Below are positions 30,874 to 39,295 of a DNA stretch of 64,000 bases, one piece after another; position 1 is the stretch's first letter, and the number at the start of each line of letters is the position of its first letter. Where the stretch lies: NCBI RefSeq assembly GCF_003605125.1, contig NZ_QPQT01000004.1:1-64000 (forward strand), given 5' to 3'. Source of the DNA: Shewanella algidipiscicola (lineage in GTDB: Bacteria > Pseudomonadota > Gammaproteobacteria > Enterobacterales > Shewanellaceae). Position numbers and translations under genes: made by a program. The notes beneath the pieces were generated by a model, which saw nothing but the letters and a program-made list of their open reading frames with translations, did not search any database and had not been told where the DNA came from.

Positions 30874-31761
30874 TTATTCAGTATCTAAATCGAGCAGCTG
30901 TTGTCTCTTTTCTTGTAGATCGCGGATAAGCGGATTCAATATCAGTTCCATCGCGAGCGACATTTTACCGCCAGGCACTACCAAGGTATTGATGCGAGAC
31001 ATAAATGAGCCATCGATCATCTTAAGGTAATAGGGAAAGTCGACGTTTTTGATCCCGCGAAAGCGGATCACCACAAAACTTTCATCTAAGCTGGGGATGG
31101 TTTTGGCGCTAAAAGGGTTAGAGGTGTCGACGGTAGGCACGCGCTGAAAGTTAATATGAGTGCGTGAGAACTGGGGCGTCATATGGTTAATATAATCGTC
31201 CATGCTACGCACAATTGACCCCATCACTTTCTCGCGGCTATGACCACGCTCAGAGGTGTCGCGAATGATCTTCTGGATCCATTCTAAATTAACAATGGGT
31301 ACCATACCAATAAGGAGATCCACATGCTGTGCTACGTTGCACTCATCGGTGACCACCCCACCATGTAAGCCCTCGTAATAGAGCATATCGGTATTGTTGG
31401 GCAGCGGTCGCCATTGGGTAAAAGTGCCGGGCATCTGATTAAAAGGCACAGCCTCATCAAAAGTGTGAAGGTAGGAGCGTGTCTCACCTTGGCCCGTTGC
31501 GCCATAATCTCGAAAACACTGCTCGAGTCTCTCGAAGTCATTGGCTTCCGGGCCAAAATAGCTGATATTTTTGCTGTCGTTTTGCGATTGGCGGATCTTC
31601 AGTTCCATCTCGGGACGGGTATAGTGATGAAAGCTGTCTCCCTCGATCACCGCCGCGTTGATCCCCAGTTGGCGAAAGATATGGCTGAACGCAGTCGTGG
31701 TAGTGGTGGTGCCGGCTCCAGAGGAGCCCGTCACGGCAATTATCGGGTGTTTTGCTGACAT
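30874..31761 (-). CDS. prkB: Phosphoribulokinase-family protein PrkB
   Basis: A P-loop kinase of the phosphoribulokinase/uridine kinase family with Walker A GSSGAGTTTT (12-21). Other family segments are EGDSFHHYTR, YYEGLHGG, and the VDLLIGMVPIVNLEWIQKI helix. 295 residues. Enterobacterial PrkB has no known Calvin-cycle role, and no RuBisCO is seen here. With yheU and yheT upstream it keeps the E. coli yheT-yheU-prkB order near crp. Confidence 0.9.
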   Translation of the reverse strand: MSAKHPIIAVTGSSGAGTTTTTTAFSHIFRQLGINAAVIEGDSFHHYTRPEMELKIRQSQNDSKNISYFGPEANDFERLEQCFRDYGATGQGETRSYLHTFDEAVPFNQMPGTFTQWRPLPNNTDMLYYEGLHGGVVTDECNVAQHVDLLIGMVPIVNLEWIQKIIRDTSERGHSREKVMGSIVRSMDDYINHMTPQFSRTHINFQRVPTVDTSNPFSAKTIPSLDESFVVIRFRGIKNVDFPYYLKMIDGSFMSRINTLVVPGGKMSLAMELILNPLIRDLQEKRQQLLDLDTE

Positions 31762-31844
31762 TTATTTACCTAAAAACGCTGAAGTAGTCACGGCCTGCTA
31801 AGCAGGAGTGAAGCAATAGTTATACGGTACAGACCCTGTGCAGG

Positions 31845-32096
31845 TCAATCTTCTGTTGATGTTGCTAAGGTATTGTCTTTGTGACGAATCGCAATAGATT
31901 CATCCTCTTCGCTGTACTCTACAACCAACTCATTGCGCGATAATGCCTGTTGGCATTGTCGTATTGCTGTGGACATCGCCGCATCATCGAGGGCGGCAAA
32001 ACTGCCATCTTCCATCTGAGTGAATAAAAACTCTTTGATCAAGTTATTTAATGTGTCACTGGGCAGTTGCAGTAACGCTGAGTAAGGCACCAGCAT
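31845..32096 (-). CDS. yheU: YheU family protein
   Basis: An 83-residue cytoplasmic protein of the UPF0270 (YheU) family. MLVPYSALLQLPSDTLNNLIKEFLFTQMEDG is followed by a conserved acidic and Gln-rich segment. Its function is unknown. It starts three bases after yheT ends, so the two are cotranscribed. Confidence 0.88.
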   Translation of the reverse strand: MLVPYSALLQLPSDTLNNLIKEFLFTQMEDGSFAALDDAAMSTAIRQCQQALSRNELVVEYSEEDESIAIRHKDNTLATSTED

Positions 32097-32099
32097 GGT

Positions 32100-33077
32100 T
32101 TATTGTCCTATGTCGAACAGAAAATGGGTAATACGTTTTTCTAAATAATATTGCGGTTTTAGTGGTGTACCGCCGTCGATAAATCCCACGTGGCCGCCAT
32201 TATGATGCAGCTCATACTGCACCGCGCTCGCCAGTTCATTGGCATTGGGGATCACCTCATCAGTCATAAAGGGATCGTCTTTAGCGTGGATCACCAGTGT
32301 CGGTTTGGTGATTTTACTCAGATAGGCTAGGCCGCTGGCGCGTTGATAATAATCGGCTACACCAGTAAAACCGTGTAAGGGGGCGGTGACCCGATCGTCA
32401 AACAGATGGAAGGTCGTTAACTGCGCAATATCGGCATGGGACACTGGCATCTGGCCTTGCAAGGAGGGCATATCGAGTTTTTCACGCACTTTTTGCTGCA
32501 ACTGTTTGATAAGGTAAGTTTGATACACTTTCGAAAAGCCGCTTTTCAGCCTAGTGGCACAAGCCGCCAGTTGCAGTGGTGCCGAGATCACTATGGCTCG
32601 GTCCACCAAGCTGTTATCGGCTTGCTCGCCCAAATACTTTGCCAATACGTTACCACCTAAGCTATAGCCGACAGCCAATAAGGGGCTGGTGGGAGCGCGC
32701 CGTTTAAGCATGCTAAGGGTGGCCTGTAAATCTTGGGTGTCGCCGCTGTGGTAACTGCGGGCCAAGCGATTACTCACTCCAGAACAACTGCGGTGATGGT
32801 GCACTACGGCGCATACCTGCATACTGGCCAAGCGGTTAAGTAGGCGCCTGACATAATGAGAGTCGGCGCTGCCTTCTAAGCCATGCACCAAGACCACAAT
32901 GGCTTGATTGGCCTTGGGTTCACCTAAAAAATCAACATCGATAAAGTCGCCATCATCGAGTTCGAGGCGATGGCGTGTTAGCGCGGGGCCGCTTACTTTT
33001 GTCAGCACCGGTAATATCGTCTGGATATGCGGGTTTTTAGCCCACCAAGGGGGTGAAAAATGTGGTTGCGTCATCAT
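32100..33077 (-). CDS. yheT: YheT-type alpha/beta hydrolase
   Basis: A hydrolase of the AB-hydrolase-1 / YheT (UPF0017) family with oxyanion region VHGLEGSADSHY (64-75), nucleophile Ser139 in GYSLGGN, an Asp in AKDDPFM and a His in NGGHVGFID. 325 residues. Esterase-like activity is expected, but the natural substrate is unknown. It heads the yheT-yheU-prkB operon and is divergent from the TAT-leader gene at 33197. Confidence 0.9.
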   Translation of the reverse strand: MMTQPHFSPPWWAKNPHIQTILPVLTKVSGPALTRHRLELDDGDFIDVDFLGEPKANQAIVVLVHGLEGSADSHYVRRLLNRLASMQVCAVVHHHRSCSGVSNRLARSYHSGDTQDLQATLSMLKRRAPTSPLLAVGYSLGGNVLAKYLGEQADNSLVDRAIVISAPLQLAACATRLKSGFSKVYQTYLIKQLQQKVREKLDMPSLQGQMPVSHADIAQLTTFHLFDDRVTAPLHGFTGVADYYQRASGLAYLSKITKPTLVIHAKDDPFMTDEVIPNANELASAVQYELHHNGGHVGFIDGGTPLKPQYYLEKRITHFLFDIGQ

Positions 33078-33196
33078 TGGCTGTTGCTGAATGTTAAAAC
33101 GTGTGTTTAATTATTGTAAGTATCGGCTAGTGTATCACACAAATCCATGCTGAAATTACGTCATGGGGGGTGATGATTGAATATAAGGAATGGTAT

Positions 33197-33703
33197 ATGA
33201 AAAGACGGACTTTTTTGGCTACCGCGCTTGTCGGCACTGGAGCATTGGCTTTAGGTGTCACGCTTTATCGTCCGCCTTATGTGCGAGTTAACAAGGCGCT
33301 CGACCGTCATCACCGGCTGTTATTCAGTTTACTGCTACCTGTGGTGTTAGATGGTGCGCTGCCGCAAACCGAGTCGCTGCGAATTGCCGCGCAAAATCGT
33401 ACCTTAGATGCCATTAGCGACACCATGGTATTACTTCCCTTAGATGCGCAAGCCGAGCTAGAGCAGTTACTGAACCTATTGGAGTCGCGGCTTGGCATGT
33501 TGCTGCTCACCGGGAGCATGACACCACTGCTACTGCGTAGCCCAGCGCAACTGATTGCCATGTTAGAAAACTGGCGAAACAGTTATTTAGATATGATGGT
33601 CATCGCATACCAAGGTTTAAGGGAGTTGATCATGGCCAGTTACTACGCCTGCCCAGAGCATTGGCCGCGGCTGCATTACCAAAAGCCCGCTCTGTTTGGC
33701 TAA
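33197..33703 (+). CDS. Exported small subunit-like protein beside a GMC oxidoreductase
   Basis: A 168-residue protein with a twin-arginine-like leader (KRRTFLATALVGTGALALG) and a mainly helical mature part. The ATG at 33170 is in frame, but AAGGA at 33185-33189 favours ATG 33197. The size, the leader and the next gene resemble the helper subunit (gluconate 2-dehydrogenase subunit 3-like) that accompanies membrane-bound GMC dehydrogenases. I infer that it carries the partner to the periplasm; no catalytic motif is seen. Confidence 0.7.
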   Translation: MKRRTFLATALVGTGALALGVTLYRPPYVRVNKALDRHHRLLFSLLLPVVLDGALPQTESLRIAAQNRTLDAISDTMVLLPLDAQAELEQLLNLLESRLGMLLLTGSMTPLLLRSPAQLIAMLENWRNSYLDMMVIAYQGLRELIMASYYACPEHWPRLHYQKPALFG

Positions 33704-33809
33704 ACCATTAGGCTCACTCATGTGGCTAACGATACCGGTTCGCTGCGTAATGATAGCCACCATATCCCCCCTTAAACAAGGGTTACAGCATTAACACGGA
33801 GGCCATACC

Positions 33810-35402
33810 TTGGCGATACCAGACCCCATAGTAGAAGGCCTAGCAAGCGGATGGCATCACATAGATGGCAGTCATCTTGACGCGCCCACCACGTTAGAAG
33901 CCGATGTCGTGATTGTAGGCAGCGGCGCAGGTGGGGGTGTGGCGGCGGAGATCCTTACTCAAGCCGGTTTATCGGTGATCATCATCGAGGCGGGGCCGCT
34001 CAAGTCCTCAGAGAGTTTTAATATGGAAGAGCGCCGCGCCTATCCCAACTTGTACCAACAAGCGGCCTCGATGAAAACCAAAGATAAGGCGATAGGCATT
34101 TTTCAGGGACGCGCCGTAGGTGGCTCAACCACCATCAACTGGACCACATCGATTCGTACCCCCGACGAGGCGCTGCGCTTTTGGGGGGCGGAAAAGTCGG
34201 TGAGCGGCCTGACAAGTGATATCCTCGCGCCTTGGTTTGAGCGGATGGAGCGGCGACTCAATATCACTGAATGGTCTATTGAGCCTAATAACAATAACCT
34301 GGCGCTTAAGCGCGGCTGTGAAGCCCTAGGCTGGCAGCACACAGTGATCAAACGTAACGTGGCGGGCTGCTGGAATACCGGTTATTGCGGCATGGGCTGC
34401 CCAGTAAATGCCAAGCAGTCAATGTTAGTGACCACTATTCCGGCGGCGCTATCCCAAGGGGCGACGTTAGTCAGTCGAGTGAAAGTGACTAAAATTGAGC
34501 ACCACAAGCAGCAAGTGTTTGCCTTAAAAGCGCAGGTGCTGAATGACAGCCTCATGCCGACAGGGGTCGAAGTGCTGTTTAAGGCCAAGCATTATATTTT
34601 AAGCGCTGGTGCCATACACACCCCAACCTTGATGTTGCGCTCAAAACTGCCCGATCCTTATCAACTCATCGGCAAACGCACCTTTTTACATCCCACCTTA
34701 CTCAGTGGCGCAGTGTTTAATGATGCGATTAATGGCCACAGCGGCGCGCCGCAATCTATCTATTCTGATCAATTTGTGTGGCCAAATGGTGCCTCTGGCG
34801 AGCTCGGCTATAAGCTTGAGGTGCCGCCGATCCACCCGGTGTTAATTGCTTCTAAAACCTTAGGATATGGCCAGAGTCATGCGCAGTTAATGGCCCAGTT
34901 TAATCAACTGCAGGTGACCATAGCGCTGGTGCGCGATGGTTACCATAATGACAGTCAGGGAGGCCAAGTGCAGTTAACCGATAATGGATTTAATCTCGAT
35001 TATCCGCTTAACGACGTGTTTTGGGGCGCGGCGCGGCGCGCCTTTGCCAGTATGGCTGAGCTGCAATTTGCGGCGGGCGCCAAGCAAGTGCTGCCTATGA
35101 GTGAGGGGGTGGGACCGCTATCGAGCTGGGCCGAGGCGAAACAAGCGATTGCCGAGATGACCTTAGCACCACTAAAAACCATCGTGGCGTCGGCGCATGT
35201 GATGGGCGGTTGTCCCATGGGTGAAGATCCGGCAATGGCGATGGTCAATAGTCAGGGGCAATCGCACTATTTCGATAACTTGTCGGTGATGGATGGCTCA
35301 ATCTTTCCCACCAGTTTGGGGGCCAACCCACAACTGTCGATCTATGCGATCACAGCTAAAAATGCCACCGCGTTAGCCCAGCGATTAACCTCTGCACAAT
35401 AA
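33810..35402 (+). CDS. GMC-family FAD oxidoreductase
   Basis: A flavoprotein alcohol/sugar dehydrogenase with dinucleotide-binding GSGAGGGVAAE (37-47), the FAD-contacting GGSTTINWT segment, a Cys-rich stretch CWNTGYCGMGCP near 195, and the C-terminal SAHVMGGCPMG and DGSIFPTSLGANPQ active-site region. 530 residues, TTG start with GGAGG upstream. It has no leader of its own, consistent with transport alongside the protein at 33197. The substrate is unknown; electrons probably go to a quinone or cytochrome. Confidence 0.88.
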   Translation: MAIPDPIVEGLASGWHHIDGSHLDAPTTLEADVVIVGSGAGGGVAAEILTQAGLSVIIIEAGPLKSSESFNMEERRAYPNLYQQAASMKTKDKAIGIFQGRAVGGSTTINWTTSIRTPDEALRFWGAEKSVSGLTSDILAPWFERMERRLNITEWSIEPNNNNLALKRGCEALGWQHTVIKRNVAGCWNTGYCGMGCPVNAKQSMLVTTIPAALSQGATLVSRVKVTKIEHHKQQVFALKAQVLNDSLMPTGVEVLFKAKHYILSAGAIHTPTLMLRSKLPDPYQLIGKRTFLHPTLLSGAVFNDAINGHSGAPQSIYSDQFVWPNGASGELGYKLEVPPIHPVLIASKTLGYGQSHAQLMAQFNQLQVTIALVRDGYHNDSQGGQVQLTDNGFNLDYPLNDVFWGAARRAFASMAELQFAAGAKQVLPMSEGVGPLSSWAEAKQAIAEMTLAPLKTIVASAHVMGGCPMGEDPAMAMVNSQGQSHYFDNLSVMDGSIFPTSLGANPQLSIYAITAKNATALAQRLTSAQ

Positions 35403-35434
35403 CACCCTCTATTTCAGTGTCACAACGCGATGAA

Positions 35435-35878
35435 CTAACGGTTTGAGATGAGCATCGAGTAAGCGCTTATCTCCACCTCGAACAGGCTCAAATAGCGCAT
35501 TAGATTGTCGGTATGGGAGGATAATTGCAGTAAGCTTGGGCTGCGCAAAATCAATCTTTGTACCTTGCGCTCTAACATCAGTTCCACCGTCAACATCTGC
35601 TGATACTCATCGGGGGCGAGGTGCCCTTTACTGAGTTTTCGCAGGCGGCGAAAGGGTTGCAGCAAGTTGAGCTCAAAGCTTGCTATCTGTGTGATGAGGT
35701 GTTGCCAGCCTTGAGTAGGCATAAGATAGTCATGGTTGTCGAGCCAAGTTGCCAACAGTGCTAAGTTAACATTTACCCCGTGTTCATCCTGTAGTTTGAG
35801 ATATTCAGCCTGATGCTGGGCATAGAGTAAGTCGCAGTCTTGCCAAAGTGACAGGGGGAGTTGGGTTAAACACGCCAT
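35435..35878 (-). CDS. TIGR02444 / DUF2390 family protein
   Basis: A 147-residue helical cytoplasmic protein of unknown function. The family pattern is visible: LPLSLWQDCDLLYAQ, LQDEHGVNVNLALLATWL and the PFRRLRK segment. An upstream ATG at 35947 would add 23 residues, but AAGGA lies nine bases before ATG 35878, which also gives the usual length. It lies downstream of yheS on the same strand. Confidence 0.8.
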   Translation of the reverse strand: MACLTQLPLSLWQDCDLLYAQHQAEYLKLQDEHGVNVNLALLATWLDNHDYLMPTQGWQHLITQIASFELNLLQPFRRLRKLSKGHLAPDEYQQMLTVELMLERKVQRLILRSPSLLQLSSHTDNLMRYLSLFEVEISAYSMLISNR

Positions 35879-36054
35879 GGTGACAGATCCTTGTGCTACT
35901 AATTGATTACGATTAACCGCTGTTATCAGTGAGTGTGATTCATCCAAAATTTGGTTAAGTATTTGTGCGCGCTAGCGAAAGCCTTGAGCGTTCATATTAG
36001 CCTTTCGCGCCAACATCCGCTATGAGCGTTGACATTAACTTTCGCTGTAATCTG

Positions 36055-36083
36055 CCCTTGAGGCGAATAAACCGCCTCAAGGG
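36055..36083. repeat. Perfect 11-bp hairpin between two leftward genes
   Basis: CCCTTGAGGCG and CGCCTCAAGGG enclose a 7-nt loop. Neither strand has a following T tract, so it may be a processing or Rho-linked stabilising hairpin after yheS. Confidence 0.55.
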
Positions 36084-36126
36084 AGTTGGGTGGTTGTGCT
36101 AGGTGACTATGATGCGGTGATTGTAG

Positions 36127-38040
36127 CTAGGTGATTTGCGCGGTGACGCTTTGCTCCATCGCTTCAATCTGTTCTTGCAGTTCTAGCCACTCCATTTCGC
36201 TCTCTTCTAATGCTTGGGTCAACTCGGTTCGCTCGCTAAGTACCGCCGTCAGTTTGGCCTTGTTATCGGCGTCATACAGGCTGGTGTCGGCCAGCATATT
36301 TTCTAGCTCGCTGAGACGCTCGCTGCACTCTTGCTGCTGTTTTTCCAGCTTAGCTTGTACTTTCTTGAGCGGCGACAGTTTTTGTCTTAATTCCGCTTCG
36401 AGGCGCTTTTGCAGTTTTTTATCTTGTGCGGGCGAGGCGTCGCTCACGCCATCGCTATGATTATCACTCTTGGCCGCATCGAGCAACCATTGGTGATAAT
36501 CATCAAGATCACCATCGAAACTACGCACTTCACCTTGATCCACCAAGTAGTAGTCGCTGCAACTGAGGCGCAATAAGTGCCTATCGTGAGAGACGATAAT
36601 CATCGCCCCTTCGAAAGATTGCAGTGCCATGGTGAGCGCATGACGCATCTCAAGATCTAAGTGGTTGGTGGGCTCATCGAGCAGCAGCAGGTTAGGGCGT
36701 TGCCAGACCAAGAGCGCTAACACCAAGCGGGCTTTTTCGCCACCCGAAAAAGGCCGCACTGGCGATAATGCCATGTCGCCGTTAAAACCGTATCCGCCCA
36801 GAAAATCACGCAGCTCCTGCTCACGATGGTTGGGCGCAAGGCGCATTAAATGTTGCAGTGGTGAGTCATCTAGGCGCAAAAATTCCAGTTGATGCTGGGC
36901 AAAGTAACCTATGTTAAGTCCGGGGTTGGTTTCATAGATGCCGCTTAGCGGTTGCAGTTGCCCCGACAGTAATTTAATCAGGGTAGATTTACCCGCGCCA
37001 TTACGCCCGAGCAGGCCGATACGCGCACCTGGCACCAAGTTAAGGTGAACATGGTTTAAAATCACCTTATCGCCATAGCCTACAGAGACTTGCTCCATTT
37101 TGACCAGTGGATTGGGCAGGGCGTCGGGCGCTTTAAACTCCATATAAAATGGACTATCGGCTTTAGACGGCAGTAGCTCGGTCATGCGTTCGAGCGCCTT
37201 TAAGCGGCTCTGGGCCTGCTTAGCCTTACTGGCCTTATAGCGAAAACGGTCAACAAACGACTGCATGTGCGAACGCTCTTTTTGTTGGCGCTCATACGCC
37301 ACCTGTTGCTGCGCCATCCGCTCGGCGCGAATGCGTTCAAAGGCGCTGTAGTTGCCTTTGTAATAGTTGAGTTTGTGGTGTTCGACATGGACAATTTCAT
37401 CCACAATGGCGTCGATAAAGTCCCTGTCGTGGCTGATCAGAATCAAGGTGCCTTGGTAGGACTTAATCCACCCCTCAAGCCAATACATGGTGTCTAAGTC
37501 TAAGTGGTTGGTGGGCTCATCGAGCAGCAACAGATCCGAGCGACACAGTAACGCTTGGGCCAAGTTGAGTCGCATGCGCCAACCACCCGAGAAACTTTTA
37601 ACCGGATTTTGCTGATCGGCTTCGGCAAAGCCAAGGCCTGCCAATAAGCTGGCGGCGCGCGATTGAATGGTATAGCCGCCGATGGCATCGAGTTTGCCGT
37701 GCAGCAAGGCAATGGCATTACCGTCGTTATCTTGCTGGGCTTGATGCAGTGCCTGCTCTAATTGTCGATATTCTTTATCGCCGTCAATCACATATTCTAA
37801 TGCGCTGACATCTAACGCGGGTGTCTCCTGCGCCACCGAGGCAATTTGCCAGCCACTAGGAAGGCTAAACTCGCCTTTATCTAAGCTTAAATGACCGAGG
37901 ATCAGCGCTAACAAGGATGACTTACCCGTGCCATTAGCGCCCACTAAGCCGACTTTATGGCCGGGATAGATAGTCAGTGACGCTTCGTCCAATAGGGTTT
38001 TTGAACCACGAATAAGTTGTGCTTGAGTAATGGTGATCAT
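36127..38040 (-). CDS. yheS: ABC-F family ATPase YheS
   Basis: A soluble double ABC protein of the ABC-F group, which bind the ribosomal E site. The two Walker A motifs are GANGTGKSS (about 34) and GRNGAGKST (about 345), the two signatures SFSGGWRMR and PFSGGEKAR, and the two Walker B segments LLLLDEPTNHLD. A charged inter-domain linker (about 240-295) and a coiled-coil C-terminal extension (about 540-637) are present. 637 residues. There are no membrane segments, so it is not a transporter. Confidence 0.95.
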   Translation of the reverse strand: MITITQAQLIRGSKTLLDEASLTIYPGHKVGLVGANGTGKSSLLALILGHLSLDKGEFSLPSGWQIASVAQETPALDVSALEYVIDGDKEYRQLEQALHQAQQDNDGNAIALLHGKLDAIGGYTIQSRAASLLAGLGFAEADQQNPVKSFSGGWRMRLNLAQALLCRSDLLLLDEPTNHLDLDTMYWLEGWIKSYQGTLILISHDRDFIDAIVDEIVHVEHHKLNYYKGNYSAFERIRAERMAQQQVAYERQQKERSHMQSFVDRFRYKASKAKQAQSRLKALERMTELLPSKADSPFYMEFKAPDALPNPLVKMEQVSVGYGDKVILNHVHLNLVPGARIGLLGRNGAGKSTLIKLLSGQLQPLSGIYETNPGLNIGYFAQHQLEFLRLDDSPLQHLMRLAPNHREQELRDFLGGYGFNGDMALSPVRPFSGGEKARLVLALLVWQRPNLLLLDEPTNHLDLEMRHALTMALQSFEGAMIIVSHDRHLLRLSCSDYYLVDQGEVRSFDGDLDDYHQWLLDAAKSDNHSDGVSDASPAQDKKLQKRLEAELRQKLSPLKKVQAKLEKQQQECSERLSELENMLADTSLYDADNKAKLTAVLSERTELTQALEESEMEWLELQEQIEAMEQSVTAQIT

Positions 38041-38215
38041 TAAGGTCGACTTGATACTGCATGGAGATAATTGGCTGAGGATAATAGCGTAAAATTGCCT
38101 ATTTTAGCCACCGTTTAGCAATAACAATTTCTAACTAATGGAAGTCTTTTTGATTGGCTTATGGCAAAATGCCGTCATTGAATTGCTAATTTACAGACTA
38201 CAGGTTAATTGCAAC

Positions 38216-38416
38216 GTGAGTAAAGTCAGAGTAAAGAAACGTTTTGTTGCCGGCGCTAAGTGCCCCAAGTGTAAAGCGGTAGACAGTATCGTGCTGTTTA
38301 AAGAGCAAGGAGTTGAAACGGTAGAGTGCATCGAGTGTGATTACCGTGAGCAACAAGCCGAAGCCGAGGTTGCCGCTAAGGCGACAGGTGCGGTTATTGG
38401 GGTGTTTAAGCCTTAA
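38216..38416 (+). CDS. yheV: YheV family zinc-ribbon protein
   Basis: A 66-residue protein with two CxxC pairs (CPKC and CIEC) that should bind one zinc ion. It matches E. coli YheV as I recall it: RKRFIAGAKCPxC near the start and VIGxF near the end. The frame is open from 38138, but the family length and the conserved start favour GTG 38216. It is divergent from yheS, as in enterobacteria. Function unknown. Confidence 0.88.
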   Translation: MSKVRVKKRFVAGAKCPKCKAVDSIVLFKEQGVETVECIECDYREQQAEAEVAAKATGAVIGVFKP

Positions 38417-38470
38417 ATTACTTAAGGCCTAAAACAGCTAGGTGCTAGCACCTAGCACTGAGCCTGATGG

Positions 38471-38782
38471 TTAATCTTTAAAGCCTTCATATAAAAACAG
38501 ATGACGCGTCTGGTTAAAGCGTGCTTCATCGCTGTTGATAAAGTCGATAGCCAGTTGCGCCTGCTCTTGGCGACACTTATCGAGCTTAGCTATCTCATAT
38601 TCGTTCATCACTATGTTCATCGCCTCGACCGTCCATTCGCACTCACCTAGGCCTATGGTGACTTCGTCGGGATCATAGTGAGTCACCATCCAGTCTTGTA
38701 GCTGCTCAGTTGAGATCTGCTGATTTTTCCATTGTTCAAGTTGTTCGATAAGTTGGCTTTTGCTGATATTGGCTTGTGTCAT
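38471..38782 (-). CDS. Conserved hypothetical protein
   Basis: A 103-residue acidic, helical protein (SKSQLIEQLEQWKNQQISTEQL, WTVEAMNIVMNEYEIAKLDKC). It has no signal peptide, membrane segment or metal motif. I recognise no family with confidence. It converges on yheV and has its own upstream region. Confidence 0.7.
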   Translation of the reverse strand: MTQANISKSQLIEQLEQWKNQQISTEQLQDWMVTHYDPDEVTIGLGECEWTVEAMNIVMNEYEIAKLDKCRQEQAQLAIDFINSDEARFNQTRHLFLYEGFKD

Positions 38783-39295
38783 TGGGTTGGTAATTACTGG
38801 CTGAAAAATCTTGCCGCTTAGGATACCGATTTATAACGGGCGATGCGATGCTAAATGGTAGCTTGCCGATAACTTAGGCTTAATTGACTAAGCCTCAATT
38901 AACTAAGCCTTAATTGACTAACTAAGCCTTAATTGACTTGGCCTCAAGCTGCACATCTTGGTGATGTGCTTGTTATCGCTAGCGTAAGCCCTATCGCTTA
39001 TCCCAGCTTGTGTCGTCATTGCCTTAAAGCCATTGCCATTTAGCCAATGTTACTTCGCCAATACGACTTCGCTCCGCCACTGCTTTTTAACTATTGCAGA
39101 TTAATCACGGCTTATTAATCACAGTGACTCAGTAGCGTCACTGAGCCAAGGGGGTTAAACCCATAAACCAAGGGGGGAGCCTGTGGTGTGTATCGCAACC
39201 TTGATAAAATGGCGGGGTAATTTAGGTCACAAGTGTTGCCTTGTTGTACGCTGCGGGGTAATTTGTTGTGTTTTTTTATTTTTGGATCACATCAA
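38783..39295. other. Long intergenic region with short tandem repeats
   Basis: About 510 bases without a gene. A block at 38878-38949 repeats a TAATTGACTAAGCCT-like unit about four times. A hairpin AGTGAC/GTCACT lies near 39123-39143. Nothing else stands out. Confidence 0.5.
38878..38949 (+). repeat. Short degenerate tandem repeat
   Basis: About four copies of a 15-19 bp unit reading (G)CCTTAATTGACTAA with small changes (CCTCAATTAACTAA, CCTTAATTGACTTG). The unit contains the semi-palindrome TCAATTAA/TTAATTGA. Confidence 0.7.
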
